From: Shouchella rhizosphaerae
Lineage (GTDB): Bacteria; Bacillota; Bacilli; Bacillales; Bacillaceae_D
NCBI RefSeq assembly: GCF_900142675.1
Contig: NZ_FRBS01000007.1
Coordinates: 1 to 64,000, forward strand
Direction of reading: 5' to 3'
DNA length: 64,000 nt
Below are positions 1-8,306 of this stretch, in pieces. The translations under genes were made by a program, and so were the position numbers. The notes beneath the pieces are model-generated. The model saw only the letters and a list, made by a program, of their open reading frames with translations, was not told the origin of the DNA and ran no database searches. Every line of letters starts with the position of its first letter. Positions within the stretch are counted from its first letter, which is position 1.

Positions 1-353
1 AAGGGGCCTCGCCAAATTCATTACAACCCTGTCTACGAGGAGCTCAAAGCCAAAGAAGCGGCCAAACTACATAGTGAAAGAGGAGCCACACTCTACGCGC
101 AAAGAAAAACGGACGTCGAGAGTGTATTTGGGCATGCCAAACAAAATCTCGGGTTTCGACGATTCCACCTTCGCGGGTTGGAAAAGGTGACGGTGGAGCT
201 TGGTTGGCTGGGGTTGGCCCTCAATCTGAAGAAAATGGCGGGCCTTGCCCGCCATCATTCACCGAAATACCGATCCATCCAAATAAAGGGGAGTCGAGAT
301 CAAGTCAGATCTCGACTCCCCTTCTTCATTTTAAAGGCTTTTGGGACAACCTC
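1..353 (+). mobile_element. Right end of an IS1182-like insertion sequence (partial)
   Basis: Frame 1 is open from the first base and encodes the C-terminal end of a DDE transposase. The stretch DVESVFGHAKQNLGFRRFHL carries the third catalytic acidic residue (the E in VESVFG) and the usual Phe/Arg-rich tail, followed by GLEKVTVELGWLGLALNLKK. A perfect 14-bp stem (288-301 with 308-321) follows, and CTTTTGGGACAACCTC at 338-353 resembles the terminal inverted repeat of this kind of element. The start of the gene and the left end lie outside the window. The reading frame has no stop inside the element: it stays open through the terminal repeat and stops at 580-582, inside the antisense ubiX gene. 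Either the stop is supplied by flanking DNA or this copy has lost its own. IS family by resemblance only. Confidence 0.75.
288..321. terminator. Perfect hairpin near the IS end
   Basis: GGGGAGTCGAGATC, a 6-nt loop, then its exact reverse complement. CTTCTTCATTTT follows on the + strand. It probably stops transcription entering or leaving the insertion sequence. Confidence 0.5.
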
Positions 354-370
354 TTTTACATGTAGTTCAC

Positions 371-955
371 CTAAAAACCAGGATCGCGGCGCTCTGCTTT
401 TAATCCTTGCCAGCGTTTTGCTTCAGGCAAGTGTATGCCAAATTGGTCAAGAGCGCGGTAAACGATATGGTCAACAAGATCATCAATCGTTTGCGGCTGG
501 TTATAAAAAGCAGGCATTGGCGGGACGATATGAGCCCCCATTCGCGACAAAGCCAGCATGTTTTCTAAATGTATATCATTAAGTGGCGTTTCCCGTGTCA
601 TTAATAATAGCGGTTTTCGTTCTTTTAACATCACATCAGCGGCCCGTGTAACCAGGTTGTCTGCGAGGCCTGTCCGAATTGAAGCGAGCGTCTTCATGCT
701 GCACGGGGCGATCATCATGCCATCGACTTGAAAAGAGCCGCTTGAAACCGCTGCGCCTAAATCTTTAGGCGAATACGTATAATCGGCAAGCCGTTCAACA
801 TCTTTTACGGTAAAAGACGTCTCGGCTTGGATCGTAGCAGCAGCCCATGGCGACATCACCAAATGGGACTCCACTTCTGTTTTTTGTAGTTGCTGGAGCA
901 AACGTATGCCAAAAATGGCCCCTGTAGCCCCTGTCATTCCTATAATCAGTTTCAT
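371..955 (-). CDS. ubiX: UbiX-family flavin prenyltransferase
   Basis: 194 residues, normal length for UbiX/Pad1/BsdB. The family makes prenylated FMN, the cofactor of UbiD-type reversible decarboxylases, in the cytoplasm. Visible motifs: nucleotide-binding GMTGATGA (6-13), SSGS (71-74), APCSMKTLA (83-91) and RETPLN (121-126) followed by H129 and N132-M-L. There is no ubiD/bsdC partner nearby, so the decarboxylase served is unknown. The gene stands alone, and its stop lies about 18 bases from the end of the insertion sequence, so a former downstream partner could have been lost by that insertion. This last point is inference. The gene itself looks intact. Confidence 0.88.
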   Translation of the reverse strand: MKLIIGMTGATGAIFGIRLLQQLQKTEVESHLVMSPWAAATIQAETSFTVKDVERLADYTYSPKDLGAAVSSGSFQVDGMMIAPCSMKTLASIRTGLADNLVTRAADVMLKERKPLLLMTRETPLNDIHLENMLALSRMGAHIVPPMPAFYNQPQTIDDLVDHIVYRALDQFGIHLPEAKRWQGLKAERRDPGF

Positions 956-1172
956 TCAGACCACTCCGCTTCATCATTCTCTCATGCAAGTATATGTGTG
1001 TTCTTCGTTTCTATTTCAGTATGATCGATTTTAGCTAAACAAGAAAGAGGTAGCAGCCAATCTATCATACTATACCTGTGTTTATAAATCATATGGTGGG
1101 CACGATCACTTCGCGTGGGAGTGGGTCTTTTTTGTATGCATCTTGTTTCTTCCACAGCAATAGCGACAGGAC

Positions 1173-1763
1173 CTATTCCAGCAGTGCTTTGGCTCCATTC
1201 ATTACTAAGGGCATACTTTGTTTAACGAATGATTCCGCACTTATTTGACGCCCCTCCTTGTTCCAAACGTAAGCCAATCCATACATCCCCCAACTTAACA
1301 TAATAGAAGCTGTATTGATTAAGAATTGCGCGTTTGAACTTGATAGCATCTTGTCTTTGTCTATAAAGGAAAGAAGTATCGTTTGGATTTTTTCCTTTAT
1401 TTGAGTTTCAAATACAGCTCCGAGCGATGCATTCCTTCTTTTGCACATAGCGCTTAGATCCTTGTGAAAATCGCATACACCCAGAAAGATGCTCTGGATG
1501 GTTTCTTCATTTAATACTTCGTGACCGCAAATTCTACGATTTATGATTGTCATAAATGATTCCATTAGTCTAGCCTCAAGAATTTCGAATTTATCTATGA
1601 AGTGCGCATAAAACGTTGCTCTGTTAACAGTAGCCCGCTCTGCTATATCTTTAACGGTGATCGATTCAAAATCTTTTTCTTGAATTAATGAAGCAAAAGC
1701 GTCTTGAAGAAGTCGCCGTGTACGTATCACACGAGGATCAGCTTCATTCTTTTTAGTTGTCAT
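1173..1763 (-). CDS. TetR/AcrR-family repressor, divergent from MFS pump
   Basis: 196 residues from the start chosen here. An N-terminal TetR helix-turn-helix is clear (RTRRLLQDAFASLI, then ITVKDIAERATVNRATFYAH, about residues 14-52), and the rest is a divergent helical ligand domain. The start at 1763 is preferred over an upstream ATG at 1817 because a GGGGGAGA ribosome site lies about 8 nt ahead of it. The upstream ATG also has an operator-like palindrome on top of it. The gene faces away from the transporter at 2184, with three ACAAC/GTTGT palindromes in between. It is probably a self-repressing local regulator of that pump; the inducer cannot be told. Confidence 0.87.
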   Translation of the reverse strand: MTTKKNEADPRVIRTRRLLQDAFASLIQEKDFESITVKDIAERATVNRATFYAHFIDKFEILEARLMESFMTIINRRICGHEVLNEETIQSIFLGVCDFHKDLSAMCKRRNASLGAVFETQIKEKIQTILLSFIDKDKMLSSSNAQFLINTASIMLSWGMYGLAYVWNKEGRQISAESFVKQSMPLVMNGAKALLE

Positions 1764-1804
1764 TGTTAAAATCTCCCCCAATAAAACGACATTATAGAAA
1801 GGGT

Positions 1805-1818
1805 GTTGTTTATACAAC
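1805..1818. promoter_or_regulatory. Operator-like palindrome 1 (TetR side)
   Basis: GTTGTTTATACAAC, a 5-bp inverted repeat with 4-bp spacer, about 40 bases upstream of the TetR start. The half-sites are the same as in the two palindromes at 1874-1905, in inverted arrangement. Confidence 0.55.
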
Positions 1819-1873
1819 GGTTCATGGCTATTGATGATTGCTCACCATCTGGGTGGAATTATAACATATGAAT

Positions 1874-1905
1874 ACAACGAATGTTGTTCAAACAACAAAT
1901 GTTGT
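1874..1905. promoter_or_regulatory. Tandem TetR-type operators
   Basis: ACAACGAATGTTGT (1874-1887) and ACAACAAATGTTGT (1892-1905) are two nearly identical palindromes with centres 18 bp apart. They overlap a plausible promoter for the MFS gene (TTGTTC 1884-1889, TATAGA 1905-1910). The spacing fits side-by-side binding of two TetR dimers. No experimental support is available here. Confidence 0.6.
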
Positions 1906-1910
1906 ATAGA

Positions 1911-2183
1911 TACGAATTCAGAATACTTCTTTTCCAAAAGGAGGAGGGAAACATGTTGGTTTCACAAACAAGAGATTGAGGCTTCGGCTGTCATTGTGGT
2001 ACTGGAAGATTGGAGAGTCATAACGTGCTAGTATCGGTGCCACTCATGCTTGTTGCCGCGCAAAAGGCGGCGAAGTCCGGTCATCCGACGATGAGGCCGG
2101 CAGTCGATGATGCACCTTTCTTTAACAAAATGTTTAAGGGGTAATTTGGAAAAATGGTTATTTAAAATACATCGGGAGAGTGA
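1911..2183 (+). other. Long leader of the MFS gene, no clear gene
   Basis: About 270 bases separate the presumed promoter from the MFS start. A short open stretch at about 2030-2145 (ends ...APFFNKMFKG, stop TAA) has higher GC than its surroundings and could be the tail of a decayed gene; I cannot identify it. No convincing ribosome site or terminator is seen. Confidence 0.35.
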
Positions 2184-3371
2184 ATGATGAAGAGCGCATG
2201 GAAAGTTTACGTTCTAGCCTTGATTAGCTTTTTAGTTGGAACATCCAATTACGTCATTTCTGGGATATTAGACCGGATCGCAGAGACGTTAGGAATAAGC
2301 GTTGCGACAGCAGGCCAGCTTATTACGGTTTATTCCCTGGCCTATGCGGTCGTTACACCTATATTGATGGCGCTGACGGCCAAGATGGACCGGCGCAAGC
2401 TCCTTCTTTATTCGCTAGGTCTCTTTATTGCCGCAAATTTGCTGACATATATATTTTCCGGCTTCGGTCTTTTCATTGCCGCGAGAATCATTACGGCAAT
2501 AGGCGCCGGGGTAGTCACCGTTAACGCGCTCAGCATCGCCGCCAAAATCGCTCCGTCCGGCAAGCAGGCCAGCGCCATCGCTAACGTTACTATGGGCATT
2601 ACCGCATCGCTCATCATCGGCGTCCCGCTCGGCAGAATGGTAGCCTCGGCTTTTGGCTGGAAAGCGATATTTTTGGTCATCGCAATTGTCGGGGCCATCT
2701 CCATGCTTGTCATAGCTGCAGTTTTTCCACGTATGAAGGGCGACAAACCTGTTCCACTAATCAACCAATTTGCTTTGTTAAAAAAACCTCAGGTTCTGGT
2801 AGCTTTAGCGATTACGTTCTTCTGGTTGGGAGGATATTCCCTCGCCTATACTTACATCACCCCTTTTCTGCTAGAGGTGACTCATATAAATGAATCATTG
2901 ATAAGTGCAGCTCTGTTTGTGTTCGGCATTGCCAGTTTAATTGGTTCAAAAGTCGGTGGCTACAGTACGGATAAACGTGGCATCAAATTCACGCTTATTT
3001 CAGGGATGGTGCTTCACGTCATTTCGTTGCTTTTGCTAGCCTTAGTCGGGCAATCGGTCATCGCCGTATTTGCCATTTTGATCCTCTGGTCTTTTGCCGC
3101 CTGGTCATCCGCACCTGCGCAGCAATTTAACCTGGTCTCGCTTGTTCCTGAATCCTCAGGAGTAATGTTGAGCTTGAACAGTTCCATGATGCAGCTTTCC
3201 ATGGCTGTTGGCGCAGGAATGGGTGGGCTGATCGTTAACCGTATTTCTTTGGCATCCATTACTTGGTTCGGGGTACTCGGCGTACTTATCGCCATCATTG
3301 CCGTGTTTGTTTTGTTCAGCACGGGGCTACGGTATTCGGCGGCGCAGTCAGCGGATAAAAAACTGCAGTGA
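2184..3371 (+). CDS. MFS (DHA1-type) efflux transporter, PbuE/AraJ-like
   Basis: 395 residues with about 12 hydrophobic segments. Drug:H+ antiporter-1 features are visible: TAGQLITVYSLAYAVVTPI in helix 2, then the loop 2-3 segment AKMDRRKLL, and the C-terminal half segment SAPAQQF. Overall it resembles B. subtilis PbuE (purine efflux) and related sugar/drug exporters. It sits in the cytoplasmic membrane and probably exports a small molecule by proton antiport. GGGAGAG lies just before the ATG at 2184. Control by the divergent TetR protein is likely from the shared palindromes. The substrate is not predictable; base composition is slightly higher in GC than its neighbours. Confidence 0.85.
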   Translation: MMKSAWKVYVLALISFLVGTSNYVISGILDRIAETLGISVATAGQLITVYSLAYAVVTPILMALTAKMDRRKLLLYSLGLFIAANLLTYIFSGFGLFIAARIITAIGAGVVTVNALSIAAKIAPSGKQASAIANVTMGITASLIIGVPLGRMVASAFGWKAIFLVIAIVGAISMLVIAAVFPRMKGDKPVPLINQFALLKKPQVLVALAITFFWLGGYSLAYTYITPFLLEVTHINESLISAALFVFGIASLIGSKVGGYSTDKRGIKFTLISGMVLHVISLLLLALVGQSVIAVFAILILWSFAAWSSAPAQQFNLVSLVPESSGVMLSLNSSMMQLSMAVGAGMGGLIVNRISLASITWFGVLGVLIAIIAVFVLFSTGLRYSAAQSADKKLQ

Positions 3372-3522
3372 TGCATATATGTTTTCCGTTGGACCGATAT
3401 TTCTTGGCGACATGGGACGGATTGGTATATTGGTCAACGGCACATAGTGTTTTTGGTCGAAAAGGCGCTGCAAACTGGTTAACGCTTGTCGAACTAGAAT
3501 CAATGCCAACCAAATAAAAAAC

Positions 3523-3560
3523 AAGGCCTATCGATCTCGTAAAAAGTCGGTAGGCTTTGT
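3523..3560 (+). terminator. Imperfect hairpin terminator after the MFS gene
   Basis: GCCTATCGA and TCGGTAGGC pair with one G-T wobble across a 12-nt loop, followed by TTTGT. The 273-base gap 3372-3644 holds otherwise only a 48-codon open frame from an ATG at 3371 that I do not recognise. Confidence 0.45.
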
Positions 3561-3644
3561 AACGTGGAAAAAGCAGCAGGCATGAAACGCTGCATGCTAG
3601 CAGGGGGACGAACTCATCTTAGAATGCTGCCATAAGAGCTACGC

Positions 3645-4607
3645 TTAGATGAAAACATGGGTCCGCTTCTTTATATACAACAACGCATAGGCTACGAGCG
3701 CAAGGATCGGCAACTCAAGCAAAGGGCCAATGACGAGGGCAAGGGCAATGAAAGGTTCACCAGGAAAAGCGGAAACGACTACAGCTAGAGCAAGTGGCGA
3801 ATTGCGGGCCAGAACAGTGAGCTGTAGGCTAGCTGTGTCCTTATAAGAGAATGAAAGCCATTTTCCAGTTGCTAGGGCTATGCAAAAGTTAATGATAAAG
3901 AAAAGAAAAATCGGCAGCAGCAAGCTTAATAAGTGCGAAGCGTGCTGAAATAGACTCTGGCTTTGAGAAGCAAACAATGCCATAACCGCCAATGCCAGAA
4001 AGAGCAGCTGGGCGGAAGAAAAGAACGGAGCAAGTTTTTGTTCTAAAAATCGTTTTCGTTTTTTTAATACTCCCCTTGTCCCATAAGCCAATGCAAACGG
4101 AATCACCAAAACGCCCATTGCGCCTTGGGCAGCTGACTGAAGGGAAGGCAGCTCTGTAGTTCCGCCAAAAAGTAGCAAATAGAGCGGCAAAAGCAGCAAC
4201 TGCAAAAGCAAGTTAACAGGCAATAACGAAGCAGCTAGCGGAACATTTCCTTTGGCCATAGCTGTAAAAACGAGGTACCAGTCCGTGCAAGGTGTGACCA
4301 ACAATAAAATAAAACCGAGCCATAAAGCTGGATGATCGTTGAGAAAGACGGCTCCAAGCCCCCAAGCGAGAAGTGGCGTCCAGACAAAATTAAGAAGGAG
4401 GCTTGCCCAAAAAAAGCGCTTATGTTGGAAGGACTGCTTTATTTGTTTTAACGGAATGTTTAAAAAAAGACCATATAACATTAACAGTAAGAACGGAAGA
4501 ATAAGCATTTCTGCGCTTTGGGCAATAGGGGCGATCTGGCCGAGGCAGACGCCAACAATGACCGCAATAAACAAAATGCCAGTCTGGTATTTTTCCAATC
4601 GATCCAC
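3645..4607 (-). CDS. Bile acid:Na+/ACR3-family transporter (arsenite exporter-like)
   Basis: 320 residues, about ten membrane helices and no soluble domain. The segment LLLVTPCTDWYLVFTAMAKG, with a conserved Cys after TP, and the later LTVLARNSPLALAVVV match the two re-entrant/core segments of the BART superfamily, closest to ACR3-type arsenite permeases and bacterial SBF proteins. No arsR, arsC or arsenite ATPase is nearby, so arsenite as substrate is only a family-based guess. It is a single-gene unit, with terminator-like sequence of the MFS gene downstream on the other strand. Confidence 0.75.
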   Translation of the reverse strand: MDRLEKYQTGILFIAVIVGVCLGQIAPIAQSAEMLILPFLLLMLYGLFLNIPLKQIKQSFQHKRFFWASLLLNFVWTPLLAWGLGAVFLNDHPALWLGFILLLVTPCTDWYLVFTAMAKGNVPLAASLLPVNLLLQLLLLPLYLLLFGGTTELPSLQSAAQGAMGVLVIPFALAYGTRGVLKKRKRFLEQKLAPFFSSAQLLFLALAVMALFASQSQSLFQHASHLLSLLLPIFLFFIINFCIALATGKWLSFSYKDTASLQLTVLARNSPLALAVVVSAFPGEPFIALALVIGPLLELPILALVAYALLYIKKRTHVFI

Positions 4608-4884
4608 TTAACGTGTGCTCCTTTTATACGCGTTGTTCGCTGTCATCTTATCATCAAACGTTCGCTCAGTCTATGGTGAGGGGGGCGACGAGTCCTATGG
4701 GGGAGAAGGAAAGGGAAACATGCCCCTTTCGTTAAAAACTATACAATTGAAGCTCTTCCATGTTGGCAAACAATGGGATAAAATAAAAATGGCCGAATCG
4801 CTACCTTGACGGGTCAAGAAATGAAGCGTTGGCCAACATTGCTCGTTCGAGCGATTGATCTTTCAAAAAAGGGAGAAGTGGAGT

Positions 4885-5442
4885 ATGTCTAAGAAAGTAA
4901 TAGTCGAAGAGAATCAAGTCATTATTTATCCGAATCCGGTTAAATTGGCCTTATTATGTACACTTGCCTTTCTGCTTACGGCATTGACGGCTGTTTTGGC
5001 GATGAACCAGGAAAGTTTGGTACAAGGAAGCGCGGGAATCTTTGAGACGCTTTTTCCGATTGTCGCGCCTGTAGCCATTGTCTTTTTTGGTCTTTGCTTT
5101 ATCTATCTTTTATACCGTGTATTGAAGCCAAAGCCTTCGTTGCACATTAACCAAGAAGGGATTATAGACAATGCATCAGCGGCCGGGGCAGGGCTTATTC
5201 GCTGGGAGGAAGTAGATCGGTACTTCATTTACTCTGTATTAGGGCAACATTTTCTCGGTATTGTTCCGAAAGACATAGATCGTGTGTTAGCCAAACAAAA
5301 AGGGTTTAAACAAATGGCGATGCGTATGAATCAAGGATTTGAAGCGCCAATCAACATTCCAGCCCAAGGAATTTCGGTTCCTTTAGATCAAGTGATTACA
5401 TACATGGAGCAATTCATGGAAAAACAAAAAGCCAGTGTTTGA
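4885..5442 (+). CDS. STM3941-like two-TM protein
   Basis: 185 residues. Two hydrophobic segments (about 18-40 and 58-82) are followed by a soluble C-terminal half: LHINQEGIIDNASA, then IRWEEVDRYFIY, then IVPKDIDRVLA. This layout matches STM3941-type proteins, a widespread family without known function whose soluble part looks like a membrane-associated PH-like fold. The start at 4885 is chosen because GGGAGAAGTGGAG lies directly upstream and the protein then begins MSKKVIV. The sir2 gene starts 77 bases after its stop, so the two could be co-transcribed. No function is claimed. Confidence 0.6.
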   Translation: MSKKVIVEENQVIIYPNPVKLALLCTLAFLLTALTAVLAMNQESLVQGSAGIFETLFPIVAPVAIVFFGLCFIYLLYRVLKPKPSLHINQEGIIDNASAAGAGLIRWEEVDRYFIYSVLGQHFLGIVPKDIDRVLAKQKGFKQMAMRMNQGFEAPINIPAQGISVPLDQVITYMEQFMEKQKASV

Positions 5443-5519
5443 CCAACAATCTTTGGTCTGAATAAAAGGGTAGGACAACCTATGGAGACGATGAACATTC
5501 TCAGTATGGAGGTGGTCAC

Positions 5520-6233
5520 TTGTTCACAACATCGTTACGCCAAGCGCAGAGAATTGTCGTCTTCACCGGAGCAGGTATGAGTACAGAAAGCGGTGTCCCT
5601 GATTTTCGCTCGAGCCGAGGTTTGTGGAAAGGGAACAACCCAGAGGCATTGGCGAGTTTACAAGCAATGAACGATAATCGCGAAGCGTTTGTTGACTTTT
5701 ATCGGCGGCGCATGGAGCAACTTCAGCATGTACAACCTCATAAAGGCTACGATGTGTTGGCCACATGGGAACAGCAGCTATCGGTCACCGCGATCATTAC
5801 CCAAAATACAGACGGCCTACACGAACGAGCGGGAAATCAGAGGGTACTCCCACTCCATGGATCGATTCAAAAGCTATACTGCATTCAATGCGGTCAACAC
5901 TACGACGTTGACCGCTACATGAATAACCAACCAAGCTGTTCCTGCGGTGGGTTTATTCGTCCGTCTGTTGTCTTATTCGGAGAACCGCTCGATTCAAACA
6001 TACTTGCTTTAGCGGAGCAGCATTCGATAGAGGCAGATGTTTTCATCGTGCTAGGTTCGTCCCTAGTTGTATCACCAGCTAATCTTTTTCCAAGAATAGC
6101 GAAAGAACACGGGGCAAAGCTCATCATTGTAAACCACGATTTTACCCCATTAGATACAATCGCCGATTATGTAGTCAATGATAAACCGATTGGTTCCTTT
6201 TTAGTAGAAACCAACCGGGCTTTGCAAAAGTAA
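5520..6233 (+). CDS. cobB: Sir2-family NAD-dependent protein deacylase
   Basis: 237 residues, typical for bacterial class III sirtuins. The NAD-binding motif GAGMSTESGVPDFR is at 17-30, TQNTDGLH at 94-101, the catalytic His in LPLHGS (H113), and four zinc-binding Cys at 121, 124, 140 and 142; the last pair is spaced CxC rather than CxxC. It removes acyl groups from lysines using NAD+ in the cytoplasm, with acetyl-CoA synthetase as a common target in bacilli. It starts with TTG at 5520, supported by GGAGGTG 6-8 nt upstream. A strong hairpin closes the unit at 6264. Confidence 0.9.
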   Translation: MFTTSLRQAQRIVVFTGAGMSTESGVPDFRSSRGLWKGNNPEALASLQAMNDNREAFVDFYRRRMEQLQHVQPHKGYDVLATWEQQLSVTAIITQNTDGLHERAGNQRVLPLHGSIQKLYCIQCGQHYDVDRYMNNQPSCSCGGFIRPSVVLFGEPLDSNILALAEQHSIEADVFIVLGSSLVVSPANLFPRIAKEHGAKLIIVNHDFTPLDTIADYVVNDKPIGSFLVETNRALQK

Positions 6234-6263
6234 ACGCCAGTTCCTAACGGGGTGAAAATAAAA

Positions 6264-6287
6264 CTTGCCACCTTTATCCGTGGCAAG
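6264..6287. terminator. Bidirectional terminator between sir2 and the PTS operon
   Basis: CTTGCCAC, 8-nt loop, GTGGCAAG. Read on the minus strand it is followed by TTTTATTTT, so it suits the end of the chb-type operon; the + side has a weaker T-run. Confidence 0.75.
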
Positions 6288-6387
6288 CCTGACTTTCGCT
6301 AAACGTTCCTTTCCCTGTTCGATTTAGACTTTACTCGGTTTGGCGTCGTGGTTAAACAAACGCGCTCGATGATGGTGTCGGCAACGT

Positions 6388-6684
6388 TCATAAAGCCAAT
6401 GCTTGTTGCAGCACTTTTTTTCCATCCATCGTCCCATAAGCAATTGAATCGATAACAGCGACTTTAATGCCATGGGGTTCTGCCTTTTTGGTAATTTTGT
6501 TTTCCAAATAGCGTACTTGCGGTCCAATTAAAATGACGTTTGTCGTGTCTAGCTCATTAGCCAACCCTGCTTCAGCCGTTGCCGTAATTGTGGCGTGTAC
6601 TTCTAATTCTTCAGCTGCTTTTTTCATTCTATCAACAAGCATGCTTGTTGACATTCCAGCAGAGCAAACGAGTAAAATATTCAT
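6388..6684 (-). CDS. chbB: PTS lactose/cellobiose-family IIB component
   Basis: 98 residues. It begins MNILLVCSAGMSTSM; Cys7 in the CSAGMST loop is the phosphorylation site of IIB-Lac/Chb proteins. It takes phosphate from IIA and passes it to the sugar moving through IIC. The start at 6684 follows GAGGAGCG. It is the last gene of a four-gene unit read GH4-IIC-IIA-IIB, and the IIA stop lies 2 bases before this start. The gene name is given by analogy: the GH4 enzyme plus ChbG next door favour N,N'-diacetylchitobiose over cellobiose, but either is possible. Confidence 0.88.
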   Translation of the reverse strand: MNILLVCSAGMSTSMLVDRMKKAAEELEVHATITATAEAGLANELDTTNVILIGPQVRYLENKITKKAEPHGIKVAVIDSIAYGTMDGKKVLQQALAL

Positions 6685-6685
6685 A

Positions 6686-7018
6686 TTAACGACGCTCCTC
6701 AGCAAATTTTTCGTGTAGTTCAATGATTTCCAAGCAAAGCTCTTTCGTTGTCATTGATGTCATTAAATGGTCTTGGGCGTGGATTAACAAAAGAGAAGGG
6801 GCAACTTGATCGCCTCTAGCCTCGCTTTGCAGCAAATTCGTTTGTGCATGGTGGGCTTGGTAGAATTCGTTGTCTGCTTGTTCGAGACGTTCGTGCGCTG
6901 CTGCAAATTCTCCTTTTTTCGCTAGCTGGACTCCCTCCATCGCAAATGAACGGGCGTTTCCTGAATGAAGGATGATTTGAAACGAAATTTCCTCAAGAGG
7001 CTTTTGTTGTGCCGTCAT
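6686..7018 (-). CDS. chbA: PTS lactose/cellobiose-family IIA component
   Basis: 110 residues, all-helical IIA-Lac type. LLLIHAQDHLM (77-87) contains the conserved His pair of the active site (H80 and H84). It carries phosphate from HPr to the IIB protein encoded next. The start at 7018 lies inside the 3' end of the IIC gene (26-base overlap), with GGAGATAC just ahead, so translation is probably coupled to IIC. An alternative start eight codons upstream lacks a better ribosome site. Confidence 0.88.
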   Translation of the reverse strand: MTAQQKPLEEISFQIILHSGNARSFAMEGVQLAKKGEFAAAHERLEQADNEFYQAHHAQTNLLQSEARGDQVAPSLLLIHAQDHLMTSMTTKELCLEIIELHEKFAEERR

Positions 7019-8306
7019 CGCCAGTATCTCCTTTGTCATCAAAATTCTTTTGTTCGGCTCTCATTGCTGCTTTTATAAATGGAATATAAAAAATAGTCGC
7101 AAGTGTGATGTTAAAAAGCTGGAGCACAACGCCAGCAAATGACCCACCTGTCACCAAATAGCCGCTAATGAATGGCGGCGTCGTCCACGGGACAAGCGCA
7201 ACAGTCCTTGGCACAAGTCCGCTGGCAATAGCGAGATAGGACGTGAGTGTTAAAAGTACGGGAACCGTTAAAAATGGGATGAGCATCACGGGATTTAGCA
7301 CGACAGGCAAGCCGAATAGGACGGGCTCATTAATATTAAACACCCCTGCTGGCGCTGATAATTTCCCAATCGTTCGATAATGTTTGGACGCGTTTACAAG
7401 AAAGATAGCGGCTATTAAGGCAAGTGTCGTACCTGATCCGCCCATAAACACATAGGCATCTAAAAATGGTTTCGTTACAATGTAAGGGACATCGGATGCA
7501 CTAGTGCCTTCTGCAAATAGACGAATGTTCTCTTCGAGCAAAGGAAGGTAGATCGAATCGATGATGGGTCCTAAGATGTTCGTGCCGTGCAAACCGAAGA
7601 ACCAAAGCAGTTGATTCAAAAAGGTAATAATAAATGCGGCAGGTAGCGTATTTCCTAATGCTTGCAATGGTTGTTGAATGACGGCAAAGACGAGTTCGTG
7701 AATGCTGCCGTCTGTTAGCGCTGTAATCAACATTTGCAGGCTGGAGACGACAATGAGAGTGACAGCAGCTGGTATAAGGGCCCGGAAGGATTTAACAACG
7801 CCAGTCGGGACGCCTTCAGGCATGTTAATGGTGAATTTTGAGTGATACAAAAGCCTGAAAAGTTCCGTTACAAGAACAGCCGTTAATACACCGACAAACA
7901 GACCTTGCGCTCCCGTCCAGGCATAGGAAAGGCCCCAATCATCGGTCGTTGGCGTCAGAATGATATAGCAGCCAACAGCAAGAAGTGCAGCAGACAGAGC
8001 ATCGACATCATAAGACTTAGCTAAATTGTAACTAATTCCTGCGACAACAAGCAATGAAAGGATCGCAAACGACCCATCCCAGATGTTGCCGCCAAGCGTT
8101 GTCCAGCTTTCGCCGAACAGATCGGCCATAAAGTTTTGGAAAAACGCAATGGGCAAATTGTTAATCAAGACAGCAAATGAGCCAATAATGATTAACGGCA
8201 TGATCGCGACAAAACCGTCGCGAATCGCAACTAAGTGACGTTGTGAACCGATCCGTCCCGCGATCGGAATAAAATGTTTCTCCATCCACTGCATCACTGG
8301 ATTCAT
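6993..8306 (-). CDS. chbC: PTS lactose/cellobiose-family IIC permease
   Basis: 437 residues, about ten membrane helices, the usual size of CelB/ChbC/LicC. N-terminal MNPVMQWMEKHFIPIAGRIG and the GLHGTNILGPI segment are characteristic, as is FNINEPVLFGLPVVLNP near residues 320-336, which forms the substrate region. It moves the disaccharide across the membrane while it is phosphorylated. The start overlaps the stop of the GH4 gene by four bases (8303-8306), so the two are translationally coupled. The sugar is inferred from neighbours, not from the permease sequence. Confidence 0.9.
   Translation of the reverse strand: MNPVMQWMEKHFIPIAGRIGSQRHLVAIRDGFVAIMPLIIIGSFAVLINNLPIAFFQNFMADLFGESWTTLGGNIWDGSFAILSLLVVAGISYNLAKSYDVDALSAALLAVGCYIILTPTTDDWGLSYAWTGAQGLFVGVLTAVLVTELFRLLYHSKFTINMPEGVPTGVVKSFRALIPAAVTLIVVSSLQMLITALTDGSIHELVFAVIQQPLQALGNTLPAAFIITFLNQLLWFFGLHGTNILGPIIDSIYLPLLEENIRLFAEGTSASDVPYIVTKPFLDAYVFMGGSGTTLALIAAIFLVNASKHYRTIGKLSAPAGVFNINEPVLFGLPVVLNPVMLIPFLTVPVLLTLTSYLAIASGLVPRTVALVPWTTPPFISGYLVTGGSFAGVVLQLFNITLATIFYIPFIKAAMRAEQKNFDDKGDTGDDGTTKAS

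Noticed and set aside
1831-2031. 66-codon open frame between the TetR gene and the MFS pump
   Set aside because: It runs across both operator palindromes and the promoter, is Cys-rich by chance repeats and has no ribosome site.
3371-3517. 48-codon frame overlapping the MFS stop codon
   Set aside because: No ribosome site of its own and no recognisable sequence; could be a decayed tail but cannot be supported.
4615-4809. 64-codon frame before the STM3941-like gene
   Set aside because: Starts directly after the divergent gene, no ribosome site, low-complexity composition.
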